NCBI RefSeq assembly: GCF_900100165.1
Contig: NZ_FNEO01000001.1
Span: 1,240,001 to 1,304,000, forward strand
Length of the DNA: 64,000 nt
Source of the DNA: Flavobacterium glycines
Lineage (GTDB): Bacteria; Bacteroidota; Bacteroidia; Flavobacteriales; Flavobacteriaceae
Direction of reading: 5' to 3'
Below, in pieces: positions 8,673 to 17,638 of this stretch. Every line of letters starts with the position of its first letter. Position 1 is the stretch's first letter. The translations under genes were made by a program, and so were the position numbers. The notes beneath the pieces are model-generated. The model worked only from the letters and a program-made list of their open reading frames with translations, had not been told where the DNA came from and did no database searches.

Positions 8673-11579
8673 ATGTCTGAAGAGAGAGTAATAAGAATAA
8701 ACAAAGTTTTAAGGGAATTGAATATTTCTTTAGAAAGAGCTGTGGATTATCTTAAGGATAAAGGAATTGCCATTGAGTCAAATCCTAACACAAAAATTTC
8801 TAATGAGGTGTACGATGTCTTGTGCGGTCAGTTTGCGGGTGACAGAGGGAAAAAAGAGGCTTCGAAAGAAGTAAGCGAAGAGAAGAGAAAAGAAAAAGAA
8901 GCTTTACGTATTGAACGTGACAGAGAGGCGGAAGATAAACGTAAACAGGAAGAGGAATTACAAAGACAACAACAGGAAGTAATTAAGGCGAGAGCTGTAA
9001 TTTCAGGACCTGTACAAGTTGGAAAAATTGATCTGAATCCTTCTAAACCTGCACCTTCTCCGGTAGCTGAAGAAAAAGTAAACGTTGCTAAACCTGAAGT
9101 TGCTGAAGAAAAACCGATTGCTAAAATTAGCTCTTCAGAGAAAACGGAATCAGACAAAAAAGAAGAAAAACCTATAGCTGAAGTTAGCAAGCCTGTTGTC
9201 GAAAAAACAGAGGAGAAAAAAGAAGTTAAGAAAGAAGAAAAAGCTGCTGTTGTTGAACCTCAGGCTAAAGAAGTTGCGAAAACAGAAGAAGCACCTGCAG
9301 AAGAAGCAATCGCTACTCAATATCAAAAACTTTCCGGAGCTAAATTAACAGGACAAACAATTGATTTATCTCAATTTGATAAACCAAAGAAGAAAAAAGA
9401 AGATCCTAAAAATGCGGCTAATAAACCAGGAGTACCAGGTGCTCCCGGAGCAAATGCTAATAAAAATAAACGCAAAAGAATTGCTCCAAAACCGGGAACT
9501 CCAAATGGACCAAATACAGCCAATGCACCTAGAACTCCGGGTGCGCCAAATCCTAATAAAATAACACCTAATGCTGCAGGAGGCGGATTTAACGCTAACA
9601 GAGATAACAGAGGTGCAAGACCTGGATTTGTAAAAGGAAATCGTCCTGCTATTGTGGCTAAAGTTGAGCCAACAGAAGAGGAAGTTAAAAATCAAATTAG
9701 AGAGACTTTAGAAAAACTTCAGGGTAAAAAAGGAGGAAAATCTAAAGCGGCTAAATACAGAAGAGATAAAAGAGATACGCACCGTCAAAAATCAGATGAC
9801 GAACAAAGAGCTTTAGATGAGGAAAGTAAAATCCTTAAAGTTACTGAGTTTGTAACTGTAGGTGAAATTGCCATTATGATGGATGTGCCAATTACTAAGG
9901 TGATTGGAACTTGTATGTCATTAGGTATCATGGTTACCATGAACCAACGTTTGGATGCGGAAACATTAACTATTGTGGCAGACGAATTTGGTTATGATGT
10001 AGAGTTTATTACTGTTGATATCGAAGAAGCTATCGAGGTAGTTGAAGATAAAGAAGAGGACTTGGTAACCAGAGCGCCAATTGTTACTGTGATGGGTCAC
10101 GTTGACCACGGTAAAACTTCCTTGCTGGATTACATTCGTAAAGAAAATGTAATTGCAGGTGAGTCCGGAGGTATTACACAACACATTGGGGCGTACGGAG
10201 TAACTTTGGATAATGGACAAAAAATAGCATTCTTAGATACACCGGGTCACGAAGCCTTTACGGCGATGCGTGCTCGTGGAGCTCAGTTAACAGATATTGT
10301 TATTATCGTAATTGCAGCGGATGATGATATCATGCCACAAACAAAAGAAGCAATTTCTCATGCTCAGGCAGCCGGAGTTCCTATTATTTTTGCTATCAAC
10401 AAAATTGATAAGCCAAATGCGAACCCGGATAAGATTAAAGAAAGATTGGCCGGAATGAATTTGCTTATAGAAGAATGGGGTGGAAAAATCCAATCTCATG
10501 ATATCTCAGCTAAAACAGGTCTTGGAGTAAAAGATCTTTTAGAAAAAGTATTGTTAGAGGCTGAAATTTTGGATTTAAAATCAAATCCAAATAAACTAGC
10601 TCAAGGGGCAGTTGTTGAAGCTTTCTTAGATAAAGGTAAAGGATATGTTTCTACTATCATGGTACAACATGGAACTTTAAGAATTGGAGATTATCTGTTA
10701 GCAGGTAAACATCATGGTAAAGTAAAAGCCATGCAGGATGAGCGTGGACATGTGATTACTGCAGCGGGACCTTCAACTCCGGTATCTATTTTAGGTTTAG
10801 ACGGAGCGCCTACAGCAGGTGATAAGTTCAATGTGTTTGAAGATGAAAAAGAGGCAAAACAAATTGCAGCTAAACGTTCTCAGTTAATGCGTGAGCAATC
10901 CGTACGAACACAACGTCATATTACATTGGATGAAATTGGACGTCGTATTGCATTAGGTCAGTTTAAAGAATTGAACGTAATCCTTAAAGGAGACGTGGAT
11001 GGTTCTGTTGAGGCATTGTCGGATTCGTTCTCTAAATTGTCTACTGAAGAGATTCAAATTAATATCATTCATAAGGGAGTTGGTGCCATTACAGAAACTG
11101 ACGTTATGTTGGCTTCAGCATCTGATGCTATTATTATCGGATTTAATGTTCGTCCTGCCGGAAATGCAAGACAGCTTGCAGATAAGGAAGAAATCGATAT
11201 CCGTTACTATTCTATTATCTATGCTGCTATTGACGACTTGAAAGATGCAATGGAAGGAATGCTTGCTCCGGAAATGAAAGAGGAAGTATTAGGAAATGCA
11301 TCAATCAGAGAGTTATTCAAAATCTCTAAAGTGGGAACTATTGCCGGATGTATGGTTACCGATGGTAAGATTACCCGTCAGGCGAAAATTAGAATTATCC
11401 GTGATGGAGTAGTAGTTCACGAAGGTGAATTGGTTGCCTTGAAACGTTTCAAAGACGATGTGAAAGAAGTAACTAAAGGTTATGATTGTGGTATTCAAAT
11501 TAAAGGATACAATGATATTGAAATGGATGATGTGATTGAAGCATACCACGAAGTAGCCATCAAGAAAAAATTGAAATAA
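8673..11579 (+). CDS. infB: translation initiation factor IF-2
   Basis: A 968-residue GTPase that brings initiator tRNA to the 30S subunit and promotes subunit joining. An IF2_N domain (1-50) is followed by about 300 residues of Lys/Glu/Pro/Ala-rich low complexity, a Gly/Asn/Arg-rich stretch, a second IF2_N-like segment (about 385-435), and the GTPase core. Visible GTP motifs are GHVDHGKT (475-482), DTPGHEAF and NKID. Domains II, III and the C-terminal C1/C2 domains complete the usual set. It is the last gene of rimP-nusA-infB and is followed by a strong terminator. The charged linker varies in length between species. Confidence 0.97.
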   Translation: MSEERVIRINKVLRELNISLERAVDYLKDKGIAIESNPNTKISNEVYDVLCGQFAGDRGKKEASKEVSEEKRKEKEALRIERDREAEDKRKQEEELQRQQQEVIKARAVISGPVQVGKIDLNPSKPAPSPVAEEKVNVAKPEVAEEKPIAKISSSEKTESDKKEEKPIAEVSKPVVEKTEEKKEVKKEEKAAVVEPQAKEVAKTEEAPAEEAIATQYQKLSGAKLTGQTIDLSQFDKPKKKKEDPKNAANKPGVPGAPGANANKNKRKRIAPKPGTPNGPNTANAPRTPGAPNPNKITPNAAGGGFNANRDNRGARPGFVKGNRPAIVAKVEPTEEEVKNQIRETLEKLQGKKGGKSKAAKYRRDKRDTHRQKSDDEQRALDEESKILKVTEFVTVGEIAIMMDVPITKVIGTCMSLGIMVTMNQRLDAETLTIVADEFGYDVEFITVDIEEAIEVVEDKEEDLVTRAPIVTVMGHVDHGKTSLLDYIRKENVIAGESGGITQHIGAYGVTLDNGQKIAFLDTPGHEAFTAMRARGAQLTDIVIIVIAADDDIMPQTKEAISHAQAAGVPIIFAINKIDKPNANPDKIKERLAGMNLLIEEWGGKIQSHDISAKTGLGVKDLLEKVLLEAEILDLKSNPNKLAQGAVVEAFLDKGKGYVSTIMVQHGTLRIGDYLLAGKHHGKVKAMQDERGHVITAAGPSTPVSILGLDGAPTAGDKFNVFEDEKEAKQIAAKRSQLMREQSVRTQRHITLDEIGRRIALGQFKELNVILKGDVDGSVEALSDSFSKLSTEEIQINIIHKGVGAITETDVMLASASDAIIIGFNVRPAGNARQLADKEEIDIRYYSIIYAAIDDLKDAMEGMLAPEMKEEVLGNASIRELFKISKVGTIAGCMVTDGKITRQAKIRIIRDGVVVHEGELVALKRFKDDVKEVTKGYDCGIQIKGYNDIEMDDVIEAYHEVAIKKKLK

Positions 11580-11601
11580 GAATTCAATTGTAATTTATAA
11601 G

Positions 11602-11628
11602 AAAATCCCGATTCGTCGGGATTTTTTG
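11602..11628 (+). terminator. intrinsic terminator after infB
   Basis: AAAATCCCGA (11602-11611) pairs with TCGGGATTTT (11616-11625) around a TTCG tetraloop, and the T run continues. It ends the rimP-nusA-infB transcript. Confidence 0.9.
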
Positions 11629-11843
11629 TATTTTAGACTTTTTGTGAAGCTTTTTGTTTATGAGTGATGTTGTGAACTTTACAAATTGGTATACAAAATA
11701 AGATGTGTCACACTAAGGATTTGTACGGCGGCGGTGGGATTTTTGTATTTTAGAGTTTTTGTAAAGTCTTATAATAGTTGTTTTTTTGTTTAAGAAAGAT
11801 TAGTGATGTAGTGTTGAAATTATTAATGTTAAGGATATAAAAT
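11629..11843. other. AT-rich intergenic stretch with a degenerate direct repeat
   Basis: No gene is visible. The segment starting GGGATTTTTTGTATTTTAGA at 11618 recurs imperfectly at 11736 (GGGATTTTTGTATTTTAGAG), and the sequence after each copy is also loosely alike (TTTTTGTGAAGC against TTTTTGTAAAGT). The second copy looks like a decayed partial duplicate of the region just after the infB terminator stem. Confidence 0.4.
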
Positions 11844-12311
11844 ATGGTTGTTAAATATAAAAGAGATTTAAGGGCAATTCTATATGGATTTATAATTATC
11901 ACATTATTTGTTGGAATAATTTTATTTACATCTAAAGTTACAATATTTATAAATTTACTAATATGGTTTGTGTTTGTCTGCATACCTTATTTCGTTGGGT
12001 ATTTTGTGGTTGAAAAATTAAATCAAATTTTAATTGATGAAAGTACTTTAGAAGTAAAGTTTGTTTTTAGACGATTTGATCTTAAAGAATTTAAATTTTT
12101 AGAAATAATTTATGTTTTTAATATAAATGAAGTGTTGTTTGGTTATAAAGAAAAATTAGGTCCCAAAGCATCTAAGTATTTTGATTTAGAAATTTTTCAT
12201 AATACTAAGAAAATAATAAGTTTGACGTCTTTCTTTGATGGATGGAGTGAAAAAGACAGAATAGAGATCGTAAAAAAGCTTGAGCGATTTGGAGTGAAAA
12301 ATATTAATTAA
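11844..12311 (+). CDS. small membrane protein of unknown function
   Basis: I do not recognise the family. The 155-residue protein has two hydrophobic segments (about 12-30 and 34-54) separated by a very short turn, so a hairpin membrane anchor with both ends on the same side is likely. A soluble beta-rich domain of about 95 residues follows, of the kind seen in small PH-like bacterial membrane proteins (weak suggestion). The gene stands alone, with no co-directional neighbour close by, and ends before the bidirectional terminator at 12520. The sequence is very AT-rich even for this genome. Confidence 0.6.
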   Translation: MVVKYKRDLRAILYGFIIITLFVGIILFTSKVTIFINLLIWFVFVCIPYFVGYFVVEKLNQILIDESTLEVKFVFRRFDLKEFKFLEIIYVFNINEVLFGYKEKLGPKASKYFDLEIFHNTKKIISLTSFFDGWSEKDRIEIVKKLERFGVKNIN

Positions 12312-12519
12312 GTCTGAACATGCAGATTTTTATTTCGTGCTTGAAAATTAGAATACAAGTACTAGTGTTTGTAGGGTGTTTAAAACATTGAAACGATCTT
12401 ATAAATAGAAAATGAGGTTATGGTCTTCGGATTAAATTTCGCTTACTTTTAATTTTGCGCTACAACTTTAGAAATTGACTTTTATTGTAATTTTTGTTCA
12501 ATTGTGATGTAAATAAAAA
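12312..12519. other. non-coding stretch between convergent genes
   Basis: I see no supported gene, RNA or repeat here; it leads into the shared terminator at 12520. Confidence 0.5.
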
Positions 12520-12562
12520 GAGACGAATAAGGCGGTTTTCTGTCTTATTCGTCTCCTTTTTT
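12520..12562. terminator. bidirectional terminator between convergent genes
   Basis: A perfect 12-bp stem, GAGACGAATAAG (12520-12531) with CTTATTCGTCTC (12544-12555), encloses a 12-nt loop. T-rich tails lie on both strands (TTTTTTT after it on plus, TTTTTATTT on minus). It can stop transcripts of both the membrane-protein gene and the SPOR gene. Confidence 0.85.
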
Positions 12563-12583
12563 TATAACAAAAAGTGTTAAATT

Positions 12584-12973
12584 TTATTTTTTAGGTTTTA
12601 TTAAAAATGCATTAGTATATGTTTTTTTGATTTCAATTAATTTCCTTTCAGCGTCGATACGATTTCTAAAATTGCCTATCCAAACTTTGTAATTAGGAGT
12701 GTTAAACACGATTGTTCCGTCTAGGTCGGTAAAAAGTTGTTTGCATTCATTCAGAGTGCTTTTTGCTTTATCACTTACGCCACTGTAAATTTGAATTTTA
12801 TATAACTCATTTACAGCTATTGAGGAATTTATTTTTCTTTTTTCGTTTAGTAGCTGTTCAAATTTTGGGTTTTGCTGAATGTTGATTTTTGCTTCCTGAG
12901 CTGATATTTTTAGACTTAAAATACTTAGATAGGTAATATGAAAAATGCGGTTTTGAATTGTTAAAATTCTCAT
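12584..12973 (-). CDS. SPOR-domain protein, exported
   Basis: A 129-residue protein with an N-terminal hydrophobic segment (about 10-24) ending ISAQ, read as a signal peptide, so it is probably periplasmic. The C-terminal 75 residues form a SPOR domain: YKIQIYSG opens the fold and YKVWIGNFRNRIDAERKL is the typical second half. SPOR domains bind denuded glycan strands of septal peptidoglycan, so a cell-envelope or division-related role is likely, but nothing more specific can be said. It stands alone and faces the preceding gene across a shared terminator. Its upstream region is shared with the divergent respiratory operon. Confidence 0.8.
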   Translation of the reverse strand: MRILTIQNRIFHITYLSILSLKISAQEAKINIQQNPKFEQLLNEKRKINSSIAVNELYKIQIYSGVSDKAKSTLNECKQLFTDLDGTIVFNTPNYKVWIGNFRNRIDAERKLIEIKKTYTNAFLIKPKK

Positions 12974-13075
12974 AACGTGAAGATTTTTAAGTAAAATTAC
13001 TAATTATATACTTAATGTGAAATAAAAAACTTATTTAGAATTAATATAAATTGTTATTTGAGTTGTATTAGGGTT

Positions 13076-13104
13076 TTGAGAATAGTTCTTAAGTCGTATT
13101 TTTG
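13076..13104 (+). promoter_or_regulatory. promoter of the act-cox respiratory operon
   Basis: TTG at 13076-13078, an 18-bp spacer and TATTTTTG at 13097-13104 match the Bacteroidota promoter. The predicted leader before actA is about 80 nt. Confidence 0.65.
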
Positions 13105-13190
13105 TGGCTGTTTAAAATAAAGGAACGTTTTTTATGTGAATTTGTTGCATAAAAAATTTGCCAATTTTTAGTAGATAATCATTATACTTT

Positions 13191-14522
13191 ATGAAAAAGG
13201 TGGGTAACCATAATTCGAACTCAAGGAAACTGTTTTTAAGTTTGGCTTTAATGCTGGCTGTTTCCTTCTCTTCATTTGCGCAAGATGCTGCTCCCGCAGC
13301 TGCAACCGAAGCTGCTCCCGCAGCTGCCACAACTGGTGGTGATCCGGCAAAAGGTAAGGCGCTTTTTAATGCTAATTGTGCTGCGTGTCATAAGCTAGAT
13401 GCTAAGTCAACAGGTCCTGCTCTTAGAGGAGTTTCTGAAAGACACGACATGGAATGGATCTATAAATGGGTTCATAACAGTTCTGACATGATTAAGTCAG
13501 GTGATGCTGCAGCGGTAAAATTATTTAATGAAAACAATAAGGCTGTAATGACTTCATTTCCTCAGTTGTCAAATGAGGATATCGATAATATTATAGCTTA
13601 TACATCAGAGCCAAAAGCTGAACCGGCTGCTGCAGGTGCAACGGGTGCTGCTACTCCTCCTGGTACTGTTGCTGAAGGTGGAAGTTCTAATAATATGATT
13701 TTAGGAGTTCTTTCTTTGGTATTGGTGGTGTTGGTTGTGATGTTGTTCATGGTTAACAATGTTTTAAGAAAGGTGGCTAAAGCGAATGGTATTGAGGTTG
13801 CTGCTGCTAAAGAGCGTACTTCAATTTGGAAAGCTTTTGTTAAAAATCAATTTTTAGTATTGGTTTCTTGTATTCTTTTATTGTTAGCTAGTGGTTATTT
13901 TGTTTACGGTTACTTAATGCAGGTAGGTGTAGATCAGGATTACCAACCAATTCAGCCAATTCATTATTCTCACAAAATTCACGCTGGTGATAATGAGATT
14001 AACTGTAAATACTGTCACTCTGCTGCCAGAGTAAGTAAAAATGCAGGTATTCCTTCTTTGAATGTTTGTATGAACTGTCATAAAAATATTTCAGAGGTTG
14101 CTGAGACTACAGCTACTCCAGAGTACAGCAAAGCTTTCTATGATGCTCAGATTCAAAAATTATACGATGCAGTAGGTTGGGATAAAACAACTCAGTCTTA
14201 CACTGGAAAAACACAGCCTGTTAAATGGGTTCGTATTCATAATTTACCTGATTTTGTTTACTTCAACCACTCTCAACACGTAACTGTTGGAGGTATTGAA
14301 TGTCAAACATGTCACGGTCCTGTTGAGACTTATGAAATTCAAAAACAATTTGCTCCATTAACTATGGGTTGGTGTATAGATTGCCACAGAAAAACTGAAG
14401 TTAAAATGGAAGGAAATGGGTATTATACTAAGATACATGAAGAACTTTCTAAGAAATATGGTGTGGATAAATTGACTGAAGCACAAATGGGAGGTTTAGA
14501 ATGTGGAAAATGCCACTATTAA
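13191..14522 (+). CDS. actA: alternative complex III subunit ActA, six-heme cytochrome c
   Basis: A 443-residue multiheme cytochrome of the quinol:electron acceptor oxidoreductase (ACIII) that replaces the bc1 complex. A signal peptide (about 13-30, SFAQ) and an Ala-rich linker lead to a class I cytochrome c domain with CAACH (63-67). Two hydrophobic segments (about 168-190 and 219-241) lead to the usual ActA pentaheme part with CKYCH (272), CMNCH (293), CQTCH (371), CIDCH (395) and CGKCH (438). Classic ActA is pentaheme, so this is an N-terminal fusion of an extra cytochrome domain that may pass electrons toward the oxidase. It is the first gene of the operon that continues with actB-F and oxidase subunits II and I. 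Confidence 0.93.
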   Translation: MKKVGNHNSNSRKLFLSLALMLAVSFSSFAQDAAPAAATEAAPAAATTGGDPAKGKALFNANCAACHKLDAKSTGPALRGVSERHDMEWIYKWVHNSSDMIKSGDAAAVKLFNENNKAVMTSFPQLSNEDIDNIIAYTSEPKAEPAAAGATGAATPPGTVAEGGSSNNMILGVLSLVLVVLVVMLFMVNNVLRKVAKANGIEVAAAKERTSIWKAFVKNQFLVLVSCILLLLASGYFVYGYLMQVGVDQDYQPIQPIHYSHKIHAGDNEINCKYCHSAARVSKNAGIPSLNVCMNCHKNISEVAETTATPEYSKAFYDAQIQKLYDAVGWDKTTQSYTGKTQPVKWVRIHNLPDFVYFNHSQHVTVGGIECQTCHGPVETYEIQKQFAPLTMGWCIDCHRKTEVKMEGNGYYTKIHEELSKKYGVDKLTEAQMGGLECGKCHY

Positions 14523-14554
14523 TCAAATTATTAAGATTTTAATATATATATACA

Positions 14555-17500
14555 ATGTCATCAAACAAAAAATACTGGAAAAGTGTTGAGGAACTAGAAA
14601 ATGGTTCTATTGTTGAGGCGCTTAGAAATAACGAGTTTGTTGAAGAGATTCCTACGGATGAATTTTTAGGAAATGCTGATGCGATGTCATCTTCTTCAAC
14701 TTCAAGACGAGATTTTCTAAAGTACGTTGGGTTTAGTACAGCAGCAGCTACACTTGCCGCATGTGAAGGCCCTGTGCACAAGTCGATTCCTTATGTATTG
14801 CAACCAGAGCAAATCATCCCTGGAGTAGCAGATTATTATGCAACTTCTGTTTTTGATGGTTTTGATTTTGCAAATCTACTTGTTAAAACACGTGAAGGGC
14901 GTCCTATTAAAATAGATAATAATACTATTTCGGGAGCTAAATTTGCTGCAAATGCCAGAATTCACGCCTCAATATTGTCATTGTATGATAATATGCGTTT
15001 GAAAGCACCAAAAGATGGTGGTAAAGATTCTTCTTGGTCAGCGGTAAATTCGAAAATTAAATCAAGTGTTGCTGAAGCGAAAGCAAAAGGTGGTCAGGTG
15101 GTTTTCTTAACGAATACATTAGCTAGTCCATCGACAGAAAAATTAATTGCTGACTTTATTGCTGCTAATCCAAATGCAAAACATGTAGTTTATGATGCTG
15201 TTTCATCATCGGCTGCTTTAGATGCTTTTGAAACAGTTTATGGAGAAAGAGCATTAGTAGATTATGATTTTTCAAAAGCGTCACTTATTGTTTCTGTTGG
15301 AGCTGATTTCTTAGGAGATTGGCAAGGTGGAGGATTTGATGCCGGATATGCACAAGGAAGAATTCCGAAAAACGGAAAAATGTCTCGTCATTTCCAATTA
15401 GAATCTAATATGACTTTGTCTGGTGCAGCTTCTGATAAGCGTTTGCCGATGACGGTTGCTAATCAAAAACAAGCATTAGTTCAAATATATAATGTTGTTA
15501 CAGGTTCTGCTGTAGCAGTTAACTTAGATGCTAAATTAAAAGCTGAAGTTACTAAAGCGGCTCAACAATTAAAAGCTGCCGGTTCTAAAGGTGTTTTAGT
15601 TTCAGGTATTCAGGATAAAAATGCACAGTTATTAGTTTTAGCTATTAACCAAGTGTTAGCTAGTGAAGCTTATACTACTGTTGGAACTAGACAAATCAGA
15701 AAAGGTTCTGATGAAAAAGTAGCTCAATTAGTTGCTGATATGAAAGCTGGAAGCGTTCACACTTTAATTATGAGTGGTGTGAATCCGGTTTATACTTTAG
15801 CTGATTCAGCTTCATTTGTTGAAGGTCTTAAAAAAGTAAAAACTTCAGTTGCTTTATCTTTAAAAGAAGATGAAACTGCAGCTGTTGCTACAATTGCTGC
15901 TCCGGTACCTCATTATTTAGAGGCTTGGGGTGATTTAGTTCTTACTAAGGGAACTTATAGTTTAACACAGCCAACTATTCGTCCATTGTTTGATACAAAA
16001 CAATTCCAGGATGTTTTAATGTCTCTTAATGGTCTTACAGGTACTTACTACGATTATTTAAAAGCATATTCTTCAAATTTCATTGTAGGTTCTACTTGGA
16101 ACAAAGTTTTACATGATGGTGTTTTTGTAGGTGCTCCTCAAACAACCTCAGGTGGTACTGCTGATTATGCTTCTGCTGCTTCAGCCTTAGCTGCATCTAA
16201 AGCTGCTAACGGATTAGAGTTAGTATTGTATACTAAAACAGGTATGGGTGATGGACAACAAGCTAACAACCCTTGGTTGCAAGAGTTTCCGGATCCTATC
16301 ACAAGAGTTTCTTGGGATAACTATGTAACTGTTTCTAATGCTGATGCTACTAAATTAGGATTGTCTAATGAAATTGTTGCTAATGGAGGTTTGAATGGTA
16401 GTTATGCAACTATTACTACTTCTGCTGGTGCAAAATTAGAAAATGTTCCTGTGATTGTTCAACCAGGTCAGGCTGTTGGAACTGTAGGTTTAGCTTTAGG
16501 TTATGGACGTAAAGCGGCTTTAAAAGAAGAAATGCAGGTAGGTGTTAATGCTTACGCTTTATATAAAGGTTTTGACGAAGTTCAATCTGTTGAATTAGTT
16601 AAAGCTGACGGAGAACATGAATTTGCTTGTGTTCAAGGTCAAAAAACATTAATGGGTAGAGGAGATATCATTAAAGAAACTACTTTAGAGATCTTCAATA
16701 CTAAAGATGCTGACGTTTGGAACCAAACTCCAAAAGTATCTTTAAACCATAAAGAAGTTGAGTCTACAACTGTAGATTTATGGGAGTCTTTTGATCGTTC
16801 AGTTGGTCACCACTTTAATCTTTCTATTGACTTAAATGCCTGTACAGGTTGTGGAGCTTGTGTGATTGCTTGTCACGCTGAGAACAACGTGCCAGTTGTA
16901 GGTAAATCAGAAGTTAGAAGAAGCCGTGATATGCACTGGTTACGTATCGACAGATATTATTCTTCTGAAGAAACTTTTGAAGGTGATAATGAAAGAAAAG
17001 AAGGGATTGCGGGTTTATCCAGCTCACTTTCTACTTTCAATGAAATGGAAAAAGCATCAGATAACCCACAGGTTTCTTTCCAACCTGTAATGTGTCAACA
17101 CTGTAATCACGCTCCTTGTGAGACAGTTTGTCCGGTTGCTGCGACTTCTCACGGTCGTCAGGGACAAAACCATATGGCTTATAACAGATGTGTTGGTACT
17201 CGTTACTGTGCTAACAACTGTCCTTATAAAGTACGTCGTTTCAACTGGTTCTTGTACAACAAAAACAGTGAATTTGATTACCACATGAATGACGATTTAG
17301 GACGTATGGTATTGAATCCGGATGTTAACGTTCGTTCTCGTGGAGTTATGGAGAAATGTTCTATGTGTATCCAAATGACACAAGCAACAATCTTGAAAGC
17401 TAAGAGAGAAGGAAGAGAAGTAGTTGACGGAGAATTCCAAACGGCTTGTTCTAGTGCTTGTTCTAGTGGAGCAATGATTTTTGGTGATGTGAATGATAAA

Positions 17501-17608
17501 GAAAGTCAAGTTGCTAAGTTAGCTGCAGACGAAAGATCATACCACTTGTTAGAGCATGTTGGAACAAAACCAAATGTGGTTTATCACGTAAAAGTTAGAA
17601 ACACTTAA
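14555..17608 (+). CDS. actB: alternative complex III subunit ActB, iron-sulfur/molybdopterin-like protein
   Basis: The 1017-residue iron-sulfur subunit. The N-terminus (KYWKSVEELENGS, residues 6-18) is the extended Tat-translocation segment of this family, followed by a twin-arginine motif SRRDFLK (R51 R52) and a lipobox-like cysteine at C70 (LAAC), so the folded protein is exported and probably lipid-anchored. Residues about 80-740 form a molybdopterin-oxidoreductase-like domain, which in ActB is known to lack the cofactor. The C-terminal domain has four ferredoxin-type cysteine groups, beginning CTGCGACVIAC, CQHCNHAPCETVCP, CVGTRYCANNCP and CSMC, consistent with three [4Fe-4S] and one [3Fe-4S] cluster. 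Length and order are typical. Confidence 0.95.
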   Translation: MSSNKKYWKSVEELENGSIVEALRNNEFVEEIPTDEFLGNADAMSSSSTSRRDFLKYVGFSTAAATLAACEGPVHKSIPYVLQPEQIIPGVADYYATSVFDGFDFANLLVKTREGRPIKIDNNTISGAKFAANARIHASILSLYDNMRLKAPKDGGKDSSWSAVNSKIKSSVAEAKAKGGQVVFLTNTLASPSTEKLIADFIAANPNAKHVVYDAVSSSAALDAFETVYGERALVDYDFSKASLIVSVGADFLGDWQGGGFDAGYAQGRIPKNGKMSRHFQLESNMTLSGAASDKRLPMTVANQKQALVQIYNVVTGSAVAVNLDAKLKAEVTKAAQQLKAAGSKGVLVSGIQDKNAQLLVLAINQVLASEAYTTVGTRQIRKGSDEKVAQLVADMKAGSVHTLIMSGVNPVYTLADSASFVEGLKKVKTSVALSLKEDETAAVATIAAPVPHYLEAWGDLVLTKGTYSLTQPTIRPLFDTKQFQDVLMSLNGLTGTYYDYLKAYSSNFIVGSTWNKVLHDGVFVGAPQTTSGGTADYASAASALAASKAANGLELVLYTKTGMGDGQQANNPWLQEFPDPITRVSWDNYVTVSNADATKLGLSNEIVANGGLNGSYATITTSAGAKLENVPVIVQPGQAVGTVGLALGYGRKAALKEEMQVGVNAYALYKGFDEVQSVELVKADGEHEFACVQGQKTLMGRGDIIKETTLEIFNTKDADVWNQTPKVSLNHKEVESTTVDLWESFDRSVGHHFNLSIDLNACTGCGACVIACHAENNVPVVGKSEVRRSRDMHWLRIDRYYSSEETFEGDNERKEGIAGLSSSLSTFNEMEKASDNPQVSFQPVMCQHCNHAPCETVCPVAATSHGRQGQNHMAYNRCVGTRYCANNCPYKVRRFNWFLYNKNSEFDYHMNDDLGRMVLNPDVNVRSRGVMEKCSMCIQMTQATILKAKREGREVVDGEFQTACSSACSSGAMIFGDVNDKESQVAKLAADERSYHLLEHVGTKPNVVYHVKVRNT

Positions 17609-17638
17609 GAAATAAATTTAAAATCAATATAAAGGAAT

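Noticed and set aside
9041..9330. Repetitive Glu/Lys/Ala-rich DNA in infB as a repeat array
   Set aside because: It is codon-level low complexity of the IF-2 linker and not a DNA repeat.
9366..9695. Open frame on the minus strand inside infB
   Set aside because: It mirrors the low-complexity Lys/Gly/Asn-rich part of IF-2 and has no independent support.
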